Assembly: GCF_000182645.1 (NCBI RefSeq)
Contig: NZ_ACQA01000001.1
Span: forward strand, 1-64,000
DNA from: Brucella intermedia LMG 3301
Lineage (GTDB): Bacteria > Pseudomonadota > Alphaproteobacteria > Rhizobiales > Rhizobiaceae
Reading direction: 5' to 3'
Length of the DNA stretch: 64,000 nt
Made by a program: the position numbers and the translations under genes
The notes under the pieces: model-generated
What the model was told of the DNA's origin: nothing
What the model saw: the letters and a program-made list of their open reading frames with translations, nothing else
The model's database searches: none
Shown: positions 1 to 8,447 of the stretch, piece by piece
Numbering within the stretch: position 1 is the stretch's first letter
How the letters are laid out: each line of letters opens with the position of its first letter

Positions 1-13
1 AAGAGAGGCATTT

Positions 14-280
14 ATGGCCAATACTCCTTCGGCCAAGAAGGCAGTGCGCAAGATCGCTGCCCGCACCGAAATCAACAAGTCCCGCCGTTCGCGCGTTCGC
101 ACCTTTGTGCGCAAGCTCGAAGACGCTCTCCTGAGCGGCGACAAGCAGGCTGCAGAACTCGCATTCAAGGCTGCTGAGCCTGAGCTGATGCGCGCAGCTT
201 CCAAGGGCGTGATGCACAAGAACACCGCTTCGCGTAAGGTCTCGCGCCTTGCCCATCGCGTTAAGGCTCTCAACGCCTAA
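14..280 (+). CDS. rpsT: 30S ribosomal protein S20
   Basis: Encodes an 88-residue, very basic protein that binds 16S rRNA in the small ribosomal subunit. The N-terminus [15 protein letters not shown], with Lys/Arg-rich helices and a SRR(S)R motif, is typical of S20, and the length matches the family. A strong AAGAGAGG ribosome-binding site lies at 1-8 just before the ATG. A rho-independent terminator follows 30 bases after the stop, so the gene is probably monocistronic. It sits upstream of dnaA, a common arrangement in alphaproteobacteria. Confidence 0.97.
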   Translation: MANTPSAKKAVRKIAARTEINKSRRSRVRTFVRKLEDALLSGDKQAAELAFKAAEPELMRAASKGVMHKNTASRKVSRLAHRVKALNA

Positions 281-310
281 TATTCATCCATTCTTATGGA
301 TCAGTTTCGA

Positions 311-345
311 AACCCGGCTCATTGTTAGCCGGGTTTTCTTTTTTG
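311..345 (+). terminator. Rho-independent terminator of rpsT
   Basis: A perfect 9-bp stem (AACCCGGCT at 311-319 and AGCCGGGTT at 327-335) with a 7-base loop is followed by the T-rich tract TTCTTTTTT. It lies directly after rpsT. Confidence 0.9.
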
Positions 346-1167
346 AGCGTTTTTTGGACAACCGGCGTTCTTTCTTTCCATCTCCAATTGAAGAGATATT
401 TCAATGACTAGCTGGAATTTTTGAGAGGGGCGTCAATCCTGTGAGTGTTGATTTGATTAGTATTTTCAAATGGTTGTAGATTCTTATCCACTGTTATCCA
501 CAGGTGGGTTTAGGGACTCGGAAGTGGGTTTGAGTCAAGAATTTTTTTTAAATTTATTTTTCGGACGGAACATATCAGGACCACCTAAAAATTGTCCTAT
601 GAAAACGCATTGAATCCAAAGGTGTTATTTCGCTGGCATCCGATTCCCCCCTGTTGTGGGGAGGCCCTGCAAGAGCTTTCAGTAAAAAAATGTGGTTTTC
701 TGAGGCTTGCCCTTTGCTGCGAGGCTTCGCTAAAGTCAGGACATAAGAGGGGTGGGCCATCGGCCCGGAGTTAGCATCAAATAACGAGTTTGTCGGCGTG
801 GGTGTCACAGCCCGCGGGTGTTATATTCTGGTCGTAAGGTCCTGATCCTCATGGTTGATTGCTTACCATTCATTAACCGGAATGCCGTTTTAGGCATGTC
901 CCCGACAATTGAATGGTTGTGGCGGATTTCTTTCCGGGCAATCAGCCTCCGATAAAAGTGTTGTGAGTCGTAAAAAGGTCGCCGGGAAGGAGTATCCGGG
1001 TGTTGGTCCTGATGGGACCGTTTGAGTTTGTGTTTGGCCCAGAGCTTTCGAGCCGGGCTTTGTGAGTGAGTACCTGCTGGCCAGACGGATGATAATCCGC
1101 GGCGCGGACAGGAAAAAATGACAAGCGCCAGAAAACGGCGCGTACGAATGTGAAGGCAGGCGAGACG
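345..1167 (+). promoter_or_regulatory. rpsT-dnaA intergenic control region (GANTC cluster, AT-rich tract)
   Basis: About 820 bases carry no convincing gene. The region holds two adjacent DnaA-box-like sites (484-502) and an AT-rich tract near 539-562. GANTC sites, the target of the CcrM cell-cycle methylase, lie at 479, 514, 532, 612, 642 and 965. A TTAACC CtrA half-site lies at about 873. The arrangement suits cell-cycle control of dnaA or a replication-linked region. Two short open frames (575-808 minus, 592-774 plus) show no recognisable features and were left out. The promoter itself could not be fixed by eye. Confidence 0.6.
484..502 (+). promoter_or_regulatory. Paired DnaA boxes
   Basis: TTATCCACT (484-492) and TTATCCACA (494-502) are separated by one base. 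The second is a perfect match to the DnaA box consensus. Their position about 670 bases upstream of dnaA fits DnaA autoregulation or an origin-type element. An AT-rich run follows about 40 bases downstream. Confidence 0.7.
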
Positions 1168-2754
1168 ATGGCAATGATGACCGGCAAATCGACGGCAACG
1201 ATGGGTGATGCACATGCGAACCGTATCCACGGATCTTCTGCTACCGGAAATGACAAGAGCCTGGTCGAGTTGAGCGGCAACGCTGGTGATGAGGTTTTCG
1301 AGCGCCTTACGGCAAAGCTGAAAGCCCGCGTCGGCACCGAGATTTATTCCAGCTGGTTCGGTCGTCTGAAGCTCGACGACATCTCCAAGAGCATTGTCCG
1401 CCTGTCGGTTCCGACGGCCTTCCTGCGCTCCTGGATCAACAATCACTATTCCGAACTGCTGACCGAGCTGTGGCAGGAAGAAAACCCGCAGATTCTGAAG
1501 GTTGAAGTCGTGGTTCGTGGCGTAAGCCGCGTGGTGCGCAGCGCCGCTCCGGTCGAAGCCTGCGAAGCTTCCGAGAACAAGCCGGTCGTCGCCCCGCGCG
1601 AAAAGATGGTGTTCCCGCTCGGCCAGTCCTTTGGTGGCCAGCCGGTGGGCGACAAGCGCGGTTCCGCCGTTGTCGCAGAATCGGCGGCGGCTTCGGGTGC
1701 CGTGCTCGGCTCGCCGCTCGATCCCCGTTATACGTTCGACAGCTTTGTCGATGGCGCATCGAATCGCGTGGCGCTCGCCGCAGCCCGCACCATTGCGGAG
1801 GCCGGTTCCAGCGCCGTTCGCTTCAATCCGCTTTTCATCCATGCTTCCGTCGGTCTCGGCAAGACTCACCTTCTGCAGGCGATCGCCGCCGCCGCGCTCC
1901 AGCGCCAGGAAAAGGCCCGCGTCGTCTATCTGACGGCAGAATATTTCATGTGGCGCTTCGCCACCGCCATCCGCGACAACAATGCGCTGTCCTTCAAGGA
2001 ACAGCTTCGCGATATCGACCTTCTCGTTATCGACGACATGCAGTTCCTGCAGGGCAAGTCGATCCAGCACGAGTTCTGTCATCTCCTGAACACGCTGCTC
2101 GACAGCGCAAAGCAGGTCGTTGTTGCCGCCGACCGTGCGCCTTCCGAACTGGAATCGCTCGATGTGCGTGTCCGTTCGCGACTTCAGGGCGGCGTTGCAC
2201 TTGAAGTGGCCGCGCCCGACTATGAAATGCGCGTCGAAATGCTGCGCCGCCGTCTGGCCGCAGCGCAGGCGGAAGATCCGAGCCTCACGATTGGCGAAGA
2301 GATTCTTTCCCATGTTGCCCGCACCGTCACCGGATCGGGCCGTGAACTGGAAGGCGCTTTCAACCAGCTTCTGTTCCGCCAGTCCTTCGAGCCGAACATC
2401 TCCATCGACCGCGTCGATGAACTGCTCGGTCACCTGACCCGCGTCGGTGAACCGAAGCGTATCCGCATCGAGGAAATCCAGCGCATCGTCGCGCGGCATT
2501 ACAATGTCTCGAAGCAGGACCTGCTGTCGAACCGCCGCACGCGCACCATCGTCAAGCCGCGTCAGGTGGCAATGTATCTTGCCAAGATGATGACGCCGCG
2601 TTCCCTGCCGGAAATCGGTCGCCGCTTCGGCGGTCGCGATCACACCACGGTCCTTCACGCCGTGCGCAAGATCGAGGATCTGGTCGGCGCCGATACCAAG
2701 CTTGCCCAGGAACTGGAGCTTCTCAAGCGCCTTATCAACGATCAGGCCGCCTGA
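1168..2754 (+). CDS. dnaA: Chromosomal replication initiator protein DnaA
   Basis: An AAA+ ATPase that binds DnaA boxes and opens the replication origin. The N-terminal domain I includes the SSWFGRLKL region. A variable linker follows, then the AAA+ core with Walker A (GLGKTH, about residue 229) and Walker B (LLVIDD, about 286). The C-terminal helix-turn-helix has the DnaA signature around [16 protein letters not shown]. The ATG at 1168 was chosen (528 residues) because AGGCAGG lies 7 bases upstream. An in-frame GTG at 1150 and ATGs at 1174 and 1177 are alternatives, and the first 40 residues look poorly conserved. dnaN and recF follow on the same strand. Confidence 0.96.
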   Translation: MAMMTGKSTATMGDAHANRIHGSSATGNDKSLVELSGNAGDEVFERLTAKLKARVGTEIYSSWFGRLKLDDISKSIVRLSVPTAFLRSWINNHYSELLTELWQEENPQILKVEVVVRGVSRVVRSAAPVEACEASENKPVVAPREKMVFPLGQSFGGQPVGDKRGSAVVAESAAASGAVLGSPLDPRYTFDSFVDGASNRVALAAARTIAEAGSSAVRFNPLFIHASVGLGKTHLLQAIAAAALQRQEKARVVYLTAEYFMWRFATAIRDNNALSFKEQLRDIDLLVIDDMQFLQGKSIQHEFCHLLNTLLDSAKQVVVAADRAPSELESLDVRVRSRLQGGVALEVAAPDYEMRVEMLRRRLAAAQAEDPSLTIGEEILSHVARTVTGSGRELEGAFNQLLFRQSFEPNISIDRVDELLGHLTRVGEPKRIRIEEIQRIVARHYNVSKQDLLSNRRTRTIVKPRQVAMYLAKMMTPRSLPEIGRRFGGRDHTTVLHAVRKIEDLVGADTKLAQELELLKRLINDQAA

Positions 2755-2772
2755 CCGGCCCCGGCATCGGCC

Positions 2773-2827
2773 CGAGCATCGATCTCGGCATCGGCCCGAA
2801 AATCAGAATCGATTTTCGGAATGCTCG
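2773..2827. repeat. Imperfect palindrome between dnaA and dnaN
   Basis: An inner perfect stem pairs CCGAAAATC (2796-2804) with GATTTTCGG (2811-2819). It is flanked by CGAGCAT (2773-2779) and ATGCTCG (2821-2827). The core resembles the GGTTTTCGGG-type palindromes elsewhere in this window. It could act as an mRNA hairpin between dnaA and dnaN. Confidence 0.6.
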
Positions 2828-2871
2828 ATGCGGCGATCCGACCTTCCCCGCTATCAACGGCGGTTATCAAC

Positions 2872-2920
2872 AAAAAGCCCGGGCCCTGTCGCTTTCCGAC
2901 ACGGCGCGGGCTTGCTTTTC
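2872..2920 (+). terminator. Probable terminator after dnaA
   Basis: The stem AAGCCCG (2875-2881) pairs with CGGGCTT (2907-2913), with an inner TGTCG/CGACA stem, and is followed by GCTTTTC. It lies in the dnaA-dnaN gap, suggesting dnaN can be transcribed from its own promoter. Confidence 0.6.
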
Positions 2921-3039
2921 TCCTTAAAAATCTGCCACTTTAACGGACCTTCTGGCGCCCTGGGCGCCTTATCGACAGGGGCCGCCTGCCTGCCCGTCAG
3001 ATGCAGTTGCCCTGTCCCAGCGAGCGAGTGCGTTTGAAC

Positions 3040-4158
3040 ATGCGTGTTACCCTAGAGCGATCGAACCTTCTCAAATCTCTCAATCACGTCCACCGCGTCG
3101 TGGAACGCCGCAACACGATACCGATTCTGTCGAACGTGCTTTTGCAGGCTGAGGGCGCAAGCCTCGCGCTCAAGGCCACCGATCTTGATCTTGAGGTCAA
3201 TGAAGCGACGGCCGCCATGGTGGAGCAGGCTGGCGCCACGACGGTTCCGGCGCATCTCCTCTACGACATCGTCCGCAAGCTGCCCGACGGCGCCGAAGTC
3301 ATGCTCTCGACCAACCCGGATGGCGGCTCCATGTCGGTCATTTCCGGCAAGTCGTCCTTCCGCCTGCAGTGCCTGCCGCAGTCCGATTTCCCGGAACTGA
3401 CCGCTGGCGCCTTCACCCACTCCTTCCGCATCGAGGCGCAGGCGCTGAAGCGCCTCATCGACCGCACCCAGTTTGCGATTTCGACGGAAGAAACCCGCTA
3501 TTACCTCAACGGCATTTTCTTCCACGCCATCGAAAGCGATGGCGCGCTGAAGCTGCGCGCTGTCGCGACCGACGGCCACCGGCTGGCGCGCGCCGAACTG
3601 GAAGCGCCGTCCGGCACCGAAGGCATGCCGGGCATCATCATTCCGCGCAAGACGGTCGCCGAGCTGCAGAAGCTGGTCGATGTGCCGGAAGTGGTCGTTA
3701 CGGTTGAACTGTCGGACGCCAAGATCCGCTTCACGGTCGGCTCTGTGGTGCTCACCTCGAAACTGATCGACGGTACCTTCCCGGATTACCAGCGCGTGAT
3801 TCCGTCCGGCAACGACAAGAAGCTCACCATCGGCCGCCAGGAATTCGCAGCCTCCGTCGACCGCGTCTCGACCATTTCCAGCGAGCGTGGCCGCGCAGTG
3901 AAGCTCTCCATCGCCGATGGCCAGTTGACGCTTACCGTCAACAACCCCGATTCCGGCAGCGCAACCGACGAGCTTGCTGCCGATTACGATGCCGATCCGC
4001 TCGATATCGGTTTCAACTCGAAATACCTGCTCGATATCACCAGCCAGCTTTCGGGTTCCGATGCGGTCTTCATGCTGGCCGATGCCGGTTCACCGACACT
4101 GGTGCGCGATACGGGCGATGAAGATGTGCTGTACGTTCTCATGCCTATGCGTGTTTAA
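3040..4158 (+). CDS. dnaN: DNA polymerase III sliding clamp, beta subunit
   Basis: The ring-shaped clamp that tethers DNA polymerase III to DNA. The protein (372 residues from this start) has the usual three-domain clamp length. It begins MRVTLERSNLLKSLNHV, followed by the conserved ERRNTIPILSNVLL stretch, and ends with the clamp-type VLMPMRV. An in-frame ATG at 3001 would add 13 residues not typical of the family, so the ATG at 3040 is preferred. It lies between dnaA and recF, with recF starting 11 bases after the stop, so dnaN and recF are probably co-transcribed. Confidence 0.97.
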   Translation: MRVTLERSNLLKSLNHVHRVVERRNTIPILSNVLLQAEGASLALKATDLDLEVNEATAAMVEQAGATTVPAHLLYDIVRKLPDGAEVMLSTNPDGGSMSVISGKSSFRLQCLPQSDFPELTAGAFTHSFRIEAQALKRLIDRTQFAISTEETRYYLNGIFFHAIESDGALKLRAVATDGHRLARAELEAPSGTEGMPGIIIPRKTVAELQKLVDVPEVVVTVELSDAKIRFTVGSVVLTSKLIDGTFPDYQRVIPSGNDKKLTIGRQEFAASVDRVSTISSERGRAVKLSIADGQLTLTVNNPDSGSATDELAADYDADPLDIGFNSKYLLDITSQLSGSDAVFMLADAGSPTLVRDTGDEDVLYVLMPMRV

Positions 4159-4169
4159 AGAACAGAAAA

Positions 4170-5324
4170 GTGAATAGGCCCGAGCCTGATCAAAGCCGCC
4201 CGGATCGCGTTTCGATCCGGCGGCTTAAGCTTGTCAATTTCCGCAACTATGCGGAACTGTCGTTGCCGCTTGGCCCCGGCCACGTGGTGCTGACCGGCGA
4301 AAACGGCTCCGGCAAGACCAATCTGATCGAAGCGGTTTCCTTTCTGTCGCCGGGGCGCGGCCTGCGCCGCGCTGCTTATGACGATGTCGCACGCACCAGT
4401 TCGCTCGATGGCTTTGCCATTCATGCCGCGCTTGATTGCATGATCTATGGCGAGGCCGAGATCGGCACCGGCACCGCTGGCGGCGGCGAGGGTGGCCGCA
4501 AGGTCCGCATCAACGGTATTGCCGCTTCCGGCGACGATCTGCTCGATTATGCGCGCATTCTCTGGGTGGTGCCGTCGATGGATGGGCTGTTCACGGGAGG
4601 CGCTTCCGACCGGCGGCGTTTTCTGGACCGTATGGTGCTCGCCATCGATACCGCGCACGGCAAGCGCGTGCTCGATTATGAACGGGCGATGCGCAGCCGC
4701 AACCGGTTGCTGAGCGACGGCAACGGTGACGACCAATGGCTGGATGCGATAGAAAGCCAGATGGCTGAACTGGGCACGGCCATCGCAGCCGCCCGCGCCG
4801 AAGCCATGCGCCTGATCGCGGCGATGATCGAACGGCTGCCCGCCGAAGGACCGTTTCCCAAGGCTGACTGCTTTCTGGAAGGAACGTTGGAGCAGAGAAT
4901 CAGTGTCGAGGCGGCGCTCGATCTTGAAGAGGATTTCCGACGCACCCTGCGCGATGGGCGCGCACGCGACCGGGCGGCGGGCCGCACGCTGGAAGGTCCA
5001 CATCGCACCGATCTGATCGTCCAGCATCGCCCCAAGGCGATGCCTGCCGCCCTTTGTTCCACCGGCGAGCAGAAGGCCCTGCTGATCGGTCTGGTGCTTG
5101 CTCATGCGCGGCTGACGGCGGAGCTTTCCGGCATGGCCCCCATACTCCTGCTCGATGAAATCGCCGCGCATCTCGATACGGGACGCCGCGCCGCACTTTT
5201 CGGCATCCTTAATGAGCTTGGCGGGCAGGCCTTCATGACCGGCACCGATCGGGCGCTTTTTGAGGCGCTTGAAGGGGAAGCGCAATTTTTCAATGTGGCC
5301 GCTGGCACGCTTACCCCGCTCTGA
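4170..5324 (+). CDS. recF: DNA replication and repair protein RecF
   Basis: An SMC-like ATPase that helps load RecA at gapped DNA. Visible features are Walker A GENGSGKTN (about residue 46), the RecF-type LVNFRNYAELSLPLGP near the N-terminus, an ABC signature region around STGEQKALLIGLVLAHA (about residue 297) and Walker B ILLLDEIAAHLD. The length, 384 residues, is normal. The start is a GTG at 4170 with only a weak A-rich ribosome-binding site. It partners with RecO and RecR; recR lies at 24028. Confidence 0.96.
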   Translation: MNRPEPDQSRPDRVSIRRLKLVNFRNYAELSLPLGPGHVVLTGENGSGKTNLIEAVSFLSPGRGLRRAAYDDVARTSSLDGFAIHAALDCMIYGEAEIGTGTAGGGEGGRKVRINGIAASGDDLLDYARILWVVPSMDGLFTGGASDRRRFLDRMVLAIDTAHGKRVLDYERAMRSRNRLLSDGNGDDQWLDAIESQMAELGTAIAAARAEAMRLIAAMIERLPAEGPFPKADCFLEGTLEQRISVEAALDLEEDFRRTLRDGRARDRAAGRTLEGPHRTDLIVQHRPKAMPAALCSTGEQKALLIGLVLAHARLTAELSGMAPILLLDEIAAHLDTGRRAALFGILNELGGQAFMTGTDRALFEALEGEAQFFNVAAGTLTPL

Positions 5325-5374
5325 GGCAAAATATCCGCTGACAGCGGGTCGGCAGAGGCATATGTTTGCCGACC

Positions 5375-6145
5375 ATGAACGCACCATCGAAGCCCTTTTC
5401 ATCCGAAGAACTCGAACGCTACGCGCGCCATATCGTGCTGCCGGAAATTGGCGGGCCGGGCCAGCAGAAGCTGAAGGCGGCCCGCATATTGATCGTCGGC
5501 GCAGGCGGGCTTGGCGCGCCTGTGCTGCAATATCTGGCGGCGGCGGGTGTCGGCACGCTCGGCATCATCGACGATGACACGGTTTCGCTGTCCAACCTGC
5601 AGCGGCAGGTCATCCACGATACGCAAAGCGTCGGCCAGCCGAAGGTGGAAAGCGCGCTCGCCGCCATTGCCCGCATCAACCCGCATGTGAGGGTAGAAGG
5701 GCATCAGCTCCGCCTCGATGCGGACAATGCCGAAGCCCTGATCGGCAATTACGACGTTGTGGTGGATGGTTCGGACAATTTCACCACGCGTTATATTCTG
5801 GCCGATGCCGCTGCCAAAGTCGGTCGCCCGCTGGTGACCGGCGCCATGGGCCGTTTCGACGGTACGGTCACGGTGCTGATGCCCTACGCGACCGGCCCCG
5901 ACGGCACGCCCAACCCGTCCTATCGTGATCTTTTCCCGGAAGCGCCGCCGCCCGGAACGGTGCCGACCTGTGCGGAAGCCGGAGTGCTGGGCGTCCTGCC
6001 GGGTGTGATCGGCAGCCTGCAGGCAATGGAAGTCATCAAGCTCATCACCGGGATCGGCGAGCCGCTGGTCGGTCGGCTGCTGCTCTATAATGCCTTGAAT
6101 GTCCGCTTCGAAACCATTCGCTACAAGGCGCGCAAACCGAAATGA
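5375..6145 (+). CDS. ThiF/MoeB-family E1-like adenylyltransferase (zinc-site-less)
   Basis: A cytoplasmic enzyme that adenylates the C-terminal glycine of a ubiquitin-like sulfur carrier such as MoaD or ThiS. It has the Rossmann ATP loop GAGGLGAP (about residue 43), DDDTVSLSNLQRQ, DGSDNFTTRY, and the TCAEAGVLG segment carrying the probable catalytic cysteine. It has 256 residues and no rhodanese domain. The two CxxC pairs that bind zinc in E. coli MoeB are absent: SYRDLF replaces the first, and the C-terminus ends KARKPK. An in-frame TTG at 5366 has a better-spaced AGAGG and may be the true start. No moaD or thiS lies nearby, so the substrate is open. Confidence 0.88.
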   Translation: MNAPSKPFSSEELERYARHIVLPEIGGPGQQKLKAARILIVGAGGLGAPVLQYLAAAGVGTLGIIDDDTVSLSNLQRQVIHDTQSVGQPKVESALAAIARINPHVRVEGHQLRLDADNAEALIGNYDVVVDGSDNFTTRYILADAAAKVGRPLVTGAMGRFDGTVTVLMPYATGPDGTPNPSYRDLFPEAPPPGTVPTCAEAGVLGVLPGVIGSLQAMEVIKLITGIGEPLVGRLLLYNALNVRFETIRYKARKPK

Positions 6146-6642
6146 CGGCTCTGCGTGTCGAAGTTATTGGCGGGAATTTCGAGCAGTGGGAAGAATTGGT
6201 CGGCATGATCCGCGACAGCTTCGCCTATATGGACGGCGTGATCGATCCGCCCTCATCAGCAGGTTTGCTGACGGCAGAAAATTTGCGGCAGAAGGCCGAG
6301 GAAGAAACCGGCTTTGCAGCCTTCCTTGATGGCAGACTTGTCGGCTGTGTCTTCATACGGGAAAAGGCCGAGGGCTTTTATCTCGGCAAGCTTGCCGTCG
6401 CATCCGCTTTTGAGGGAAGAGGCATTGGGCGATTGCTGATGCAAAAGGCGGAAGATGTTGCGGTTGCAAAAGGCAAGCCCTCGATTGAGTTGCAGGTGCG
6501 TATCGAGCTTGCGCGTAATCGGGCGGTGTTTGAGAAGCTCGGATATCGCAAGATCGCGGAAACCGCGCATCCGGGCTATAGCCGCCCCACATCCATAACC
6601 ATGCGCAAGGAGATCACGCGTGGCACTGACATTAACCGATGA
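6142..6642 (+). CDS. GNAT-family N-acetyltransferase
   Basis: A 166-residue acetyltransferase that would use acetyl-CoA to modify an unknown amine. The acetyl-CoA pyrophosphate loop is visible as FEGRGIGRLLM (about residue 91), after the beta-strand GFYLGKLAVA. The C-terminus has the NRAVFEKLGYRK segment common to GNAT domains. The ATG overlaps the stop of the preceding ThiF-like gene (ATGA), and its 3' end overlaps the AcnX large subunit by 23 bases. This points to tight translational coupling. The substrate is not deducible from the sequence. Confidence 0.85.
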   Translation: MTALRVEVIGGNFEQWEELVGMIRDSFAYMDGVIDPPSSAGLLTAENLRQKAEEETGFAAFLDGRLVGCVFIREKAEGFYLGKLAVASAFEGRGIGRLLMQKAEDVAVAKGKPSIELQVRIELARNRAVFEKLGYRKIAETAHPGYSRPTSITMRKEITRGTDINR

Positions 6643-7879
6643 AGAGCGGTCGATAGCCGCAGGCGATCAGGGGGAAGGCGCTGCGATGGCGATGCGCATC
6701 GTGGCCGACACTGCGCGGCTTATGGGTGCGCCGCGTCTTATCCCTGTCGCATCAGCGCATATCGACGGTGCGCTCTATCACGGCGATAGCGGAACGCTTT
6801 TTGCTGAGAAGCTTGTAGAGGGCGGCGCGAAGGTCAGGGTGCGCGCCACACTCAATGTCGGTTCCATCGATCTGACCGGCTGTTCGCATAATCTTTTGCC
6901 GGCTCACGAGGCGGATATGGCCAGGCGCATGATGCGCGCCTACATCAAGCTCGGCTGCGAGCCGACATGGACCTGCGCGCCTTATCAGGCAGGCCACAGA
7001 CCGGCACAGGGAACCGATGTCGCATGGGGCGAATCCAATGCGGTCGTGTTCTGCAATTCGGTTCTGGGCGCGCGCACCAATCGCTATGGCGATTTCCTGG
7101 ATATCGCCTGCGCCATTGCAGGACGCGCGCCCGATTATGGTCTTCATCGCACCGAAAACCGCCGCGCTACGGTGGTGTTCGATATTTCGGCGCTCGATCC
7201 TGGCTTCCTGTCGTCGGAGGTGGCCTGGCCCATTCTCGGCAATCTGTTCGGTCGCAGCGTGGGAACGAATATCGGTGTCGTCGCGGGCAGTCCCGTCCAC
7301 CCCGATGAAGATGATCTCAAGGCCTTCGGTGCGGCCTCGGCATCGGTGGGCGCGGTCGGATTGTTCCATATTGCGGGCGTGACGCCGGAAGCCCCCGATC
7401 TTGAAACGGCCTTGCAGCATCAGGAACCGGAAAGCGTCATCCGCGTCACGCGAGACATGGTCGAGGCGACGCGCAAGCGGCTTTCGACTGTCGAGCGGGT
7501 GGACCATATCGATGCGGTCGCCATTGGCAGTCCGCATCTCTCGATAACGGAATTCGACCGTCTGGAGCGCGCCATAGCGCAGCGCAAGCTCGCTGTCCCG
7601 CTCTATGCCTGTACGGGCCGCCATGCGCTGGCCGAGCTGGAGAAAGACGGGCGCAGGCAAGCACTGGAAAGGGCAGGCGTTGTCATCGTCGCCGATACTT
7701 GCGTCGTCGTCACACCTATTTTGCCAGCTAAGGGTGACGCCATCCTGATGACCAATTCCGGCAAATTCGCCCATTATGCCCCCGGCAATACCGGCTATGG
7801 CGTGCTTTACGGTTCGCTGGAGGAATGTGTGGAAAGCGCTGTCGCAGGCAGGCCGGTTTTCGGGAGGCAGGCAGCATGA
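6620..7879 (+). CDS. Aconitase X large (catalytic) subunit, DUF521
   Basis: The 419-residue catalytic half of a two-subunit aconitase-X enzyme. Family members studied in related bacteria dehydrate cis-3-hydroxy-L-proline; the assignment here is inferred. The GTG start at 6620 has an AAGGAG site 7 bases upstream. Cysteines placed as expected for an iron-sulfur site occur in LTGCSHN (Cys88), in EPTWTCAPYQ and in LYACTGRHAL. A TNSGKFAHYAPG segment near the C-terminus is also family-typical. It overlaps the GNAT gene upstream and the small subunit downstream (ATGA). No proline racemase or hydroxyproline gene is adjacent. Confidence 0.88.
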   Translation: MALTLTDEERSIAAGDQGEGAAMAMRIVADTARLMGAPRLIPVASAHIDGALYHGDSGTLFAEKLVEGGAKVRVRATLNVGSIDLTGCSHNLLPAHEADMARRMMRAYIKLGCEPTWTCAPYQAGHRPAQGTDVAWGESNAVVFCNSVLGARTNRYGDFLDIACAIAGRAPDYGLHRTENRRATVVFDISALDPGFLSSEVAWPILGNLFGRSVGTNIGVVAGSPVHPDEDDLKAFGAASASVGAVGLFHIAGVTPEAPDLETALQHQEPESVIRVTRDMVEATRKRLSTVERVDHIDAVAIGSPHLSITEFDRLERAIAQRKLAVPLYACTGRHALAELEKDGRRQALERAGVVIVADTCVVVTPILPAKGDAILMTNSGKFAHYAPGNTGYGVLYGSLEECVESAVAGRPVFGRQAA

Positions 7880-8292
7880 GCATCGGGAAAACTTCTATAC
7901 TCGTTGCTGGCAAGGCCGCTGATGCCGAGGCGCTGGTTCTCTCCGCGCCGATCAGCTTCTGGGGCGGTGTCGATCCGAAAAGCGGGCGGATTGCCGATGT
8001 GCGCCATCCGGAACATGGGCAAAGCATCGCCGGGCGCGTGCTTTGCCTGCCGGGAACCATCGGCTCGTCGTCAGCCGCTGCCGTCCTGCTGGAACTGGTC
8101 CATAGCGGCCACGCGCCCGCAGCCATTGTCCTGCACGAGCCTGATGCGATCCTGCTGCTTGGCCTCATCGTTGCCCGTGAAATGGGCCATGACGTGCCCG
8201 TCGCCGTTGAACTCGACCGCGAGGCGCAAAAGCAACTCGCCGGCCATCGGGTGACGGTCGGCGAGGATGGAACGATTGGGATTACTGCTTAA
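7876..8292 (+). CDS. Aconitase X small (swivel) subunit, DUF126
   Basis: A 138-residue protein matching the swivelling domain that completes aconitase X enzymes. Typical features are ISFWGGVDPKSG near residue 35, then LPGTIGSSSAAAVLLEL, which resembles the aconitase small-subunit substrate loop. The ATG overlaps the large-subunit stop by 4 bases, with GGGAGG just upstream, so the two are translated together. It is the last gene of the plus-strand run before two repeats. The longer frame from 7825 lies inside the large subunit gene and is not used. Confidence 0.87.
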   Translation: MSIGKTSILVAGKAADAEALVLSAPISFWGGVDPKSGRIADVRHPEHGQSIAGRVLCLPGTIGSSSAAAVLLELVHSGHAPAAIVLHEPDAILLLGLIVAREMGHDVPVAVELDREAQKQLAGHRVTVGEDGTIGITA

Positions 8293-8326
8293 CTAGATCG
8301 GACTTGTGCGTCTTTGTCGCCATTAC

Positions 8327-8425
8327 CATCCTGAGCCGGTCGAAGGGACGGCGGGCGTTGTGCGTTTTCCCTCAGCCCTTCGAGACGCCTCCTTCGACAG
8401 GCTCAGGAGGCTCCTCAGGATGAGG
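8327..8425. repeat. Palindromic intergenic repeat (CTTCGACAGGCTCAGG type)
   Basis: CATCCTGAG (8327-8335) pairs with CTCAGGATG (8414-8422). Nested inside are GCCGGTCGAAGG-like and CCTTCGACAGGC arms, and a second internal pair AGCCCTTCGAGACGCC/CTTCGACAGGCT. Elements with this CTTCGACAGGCTCAGGA core are widespread in alphaproteobacterial intergenic DNA. It lies between the convergent acnX and ghrA genes and may help stop transcription from both sides. Confidence 0.75.
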
Positions 8426-8447
8426 GAAAAGAGACTACAAAGGCGGC

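Noticed and set aside
805..2658. Long minus-strand open frame opposite dnaA
   Set aside because: It is antisense to dnaA, with no ribosome-binding site, family resemblance or operon context. High-GC codon use makes such shadows common.
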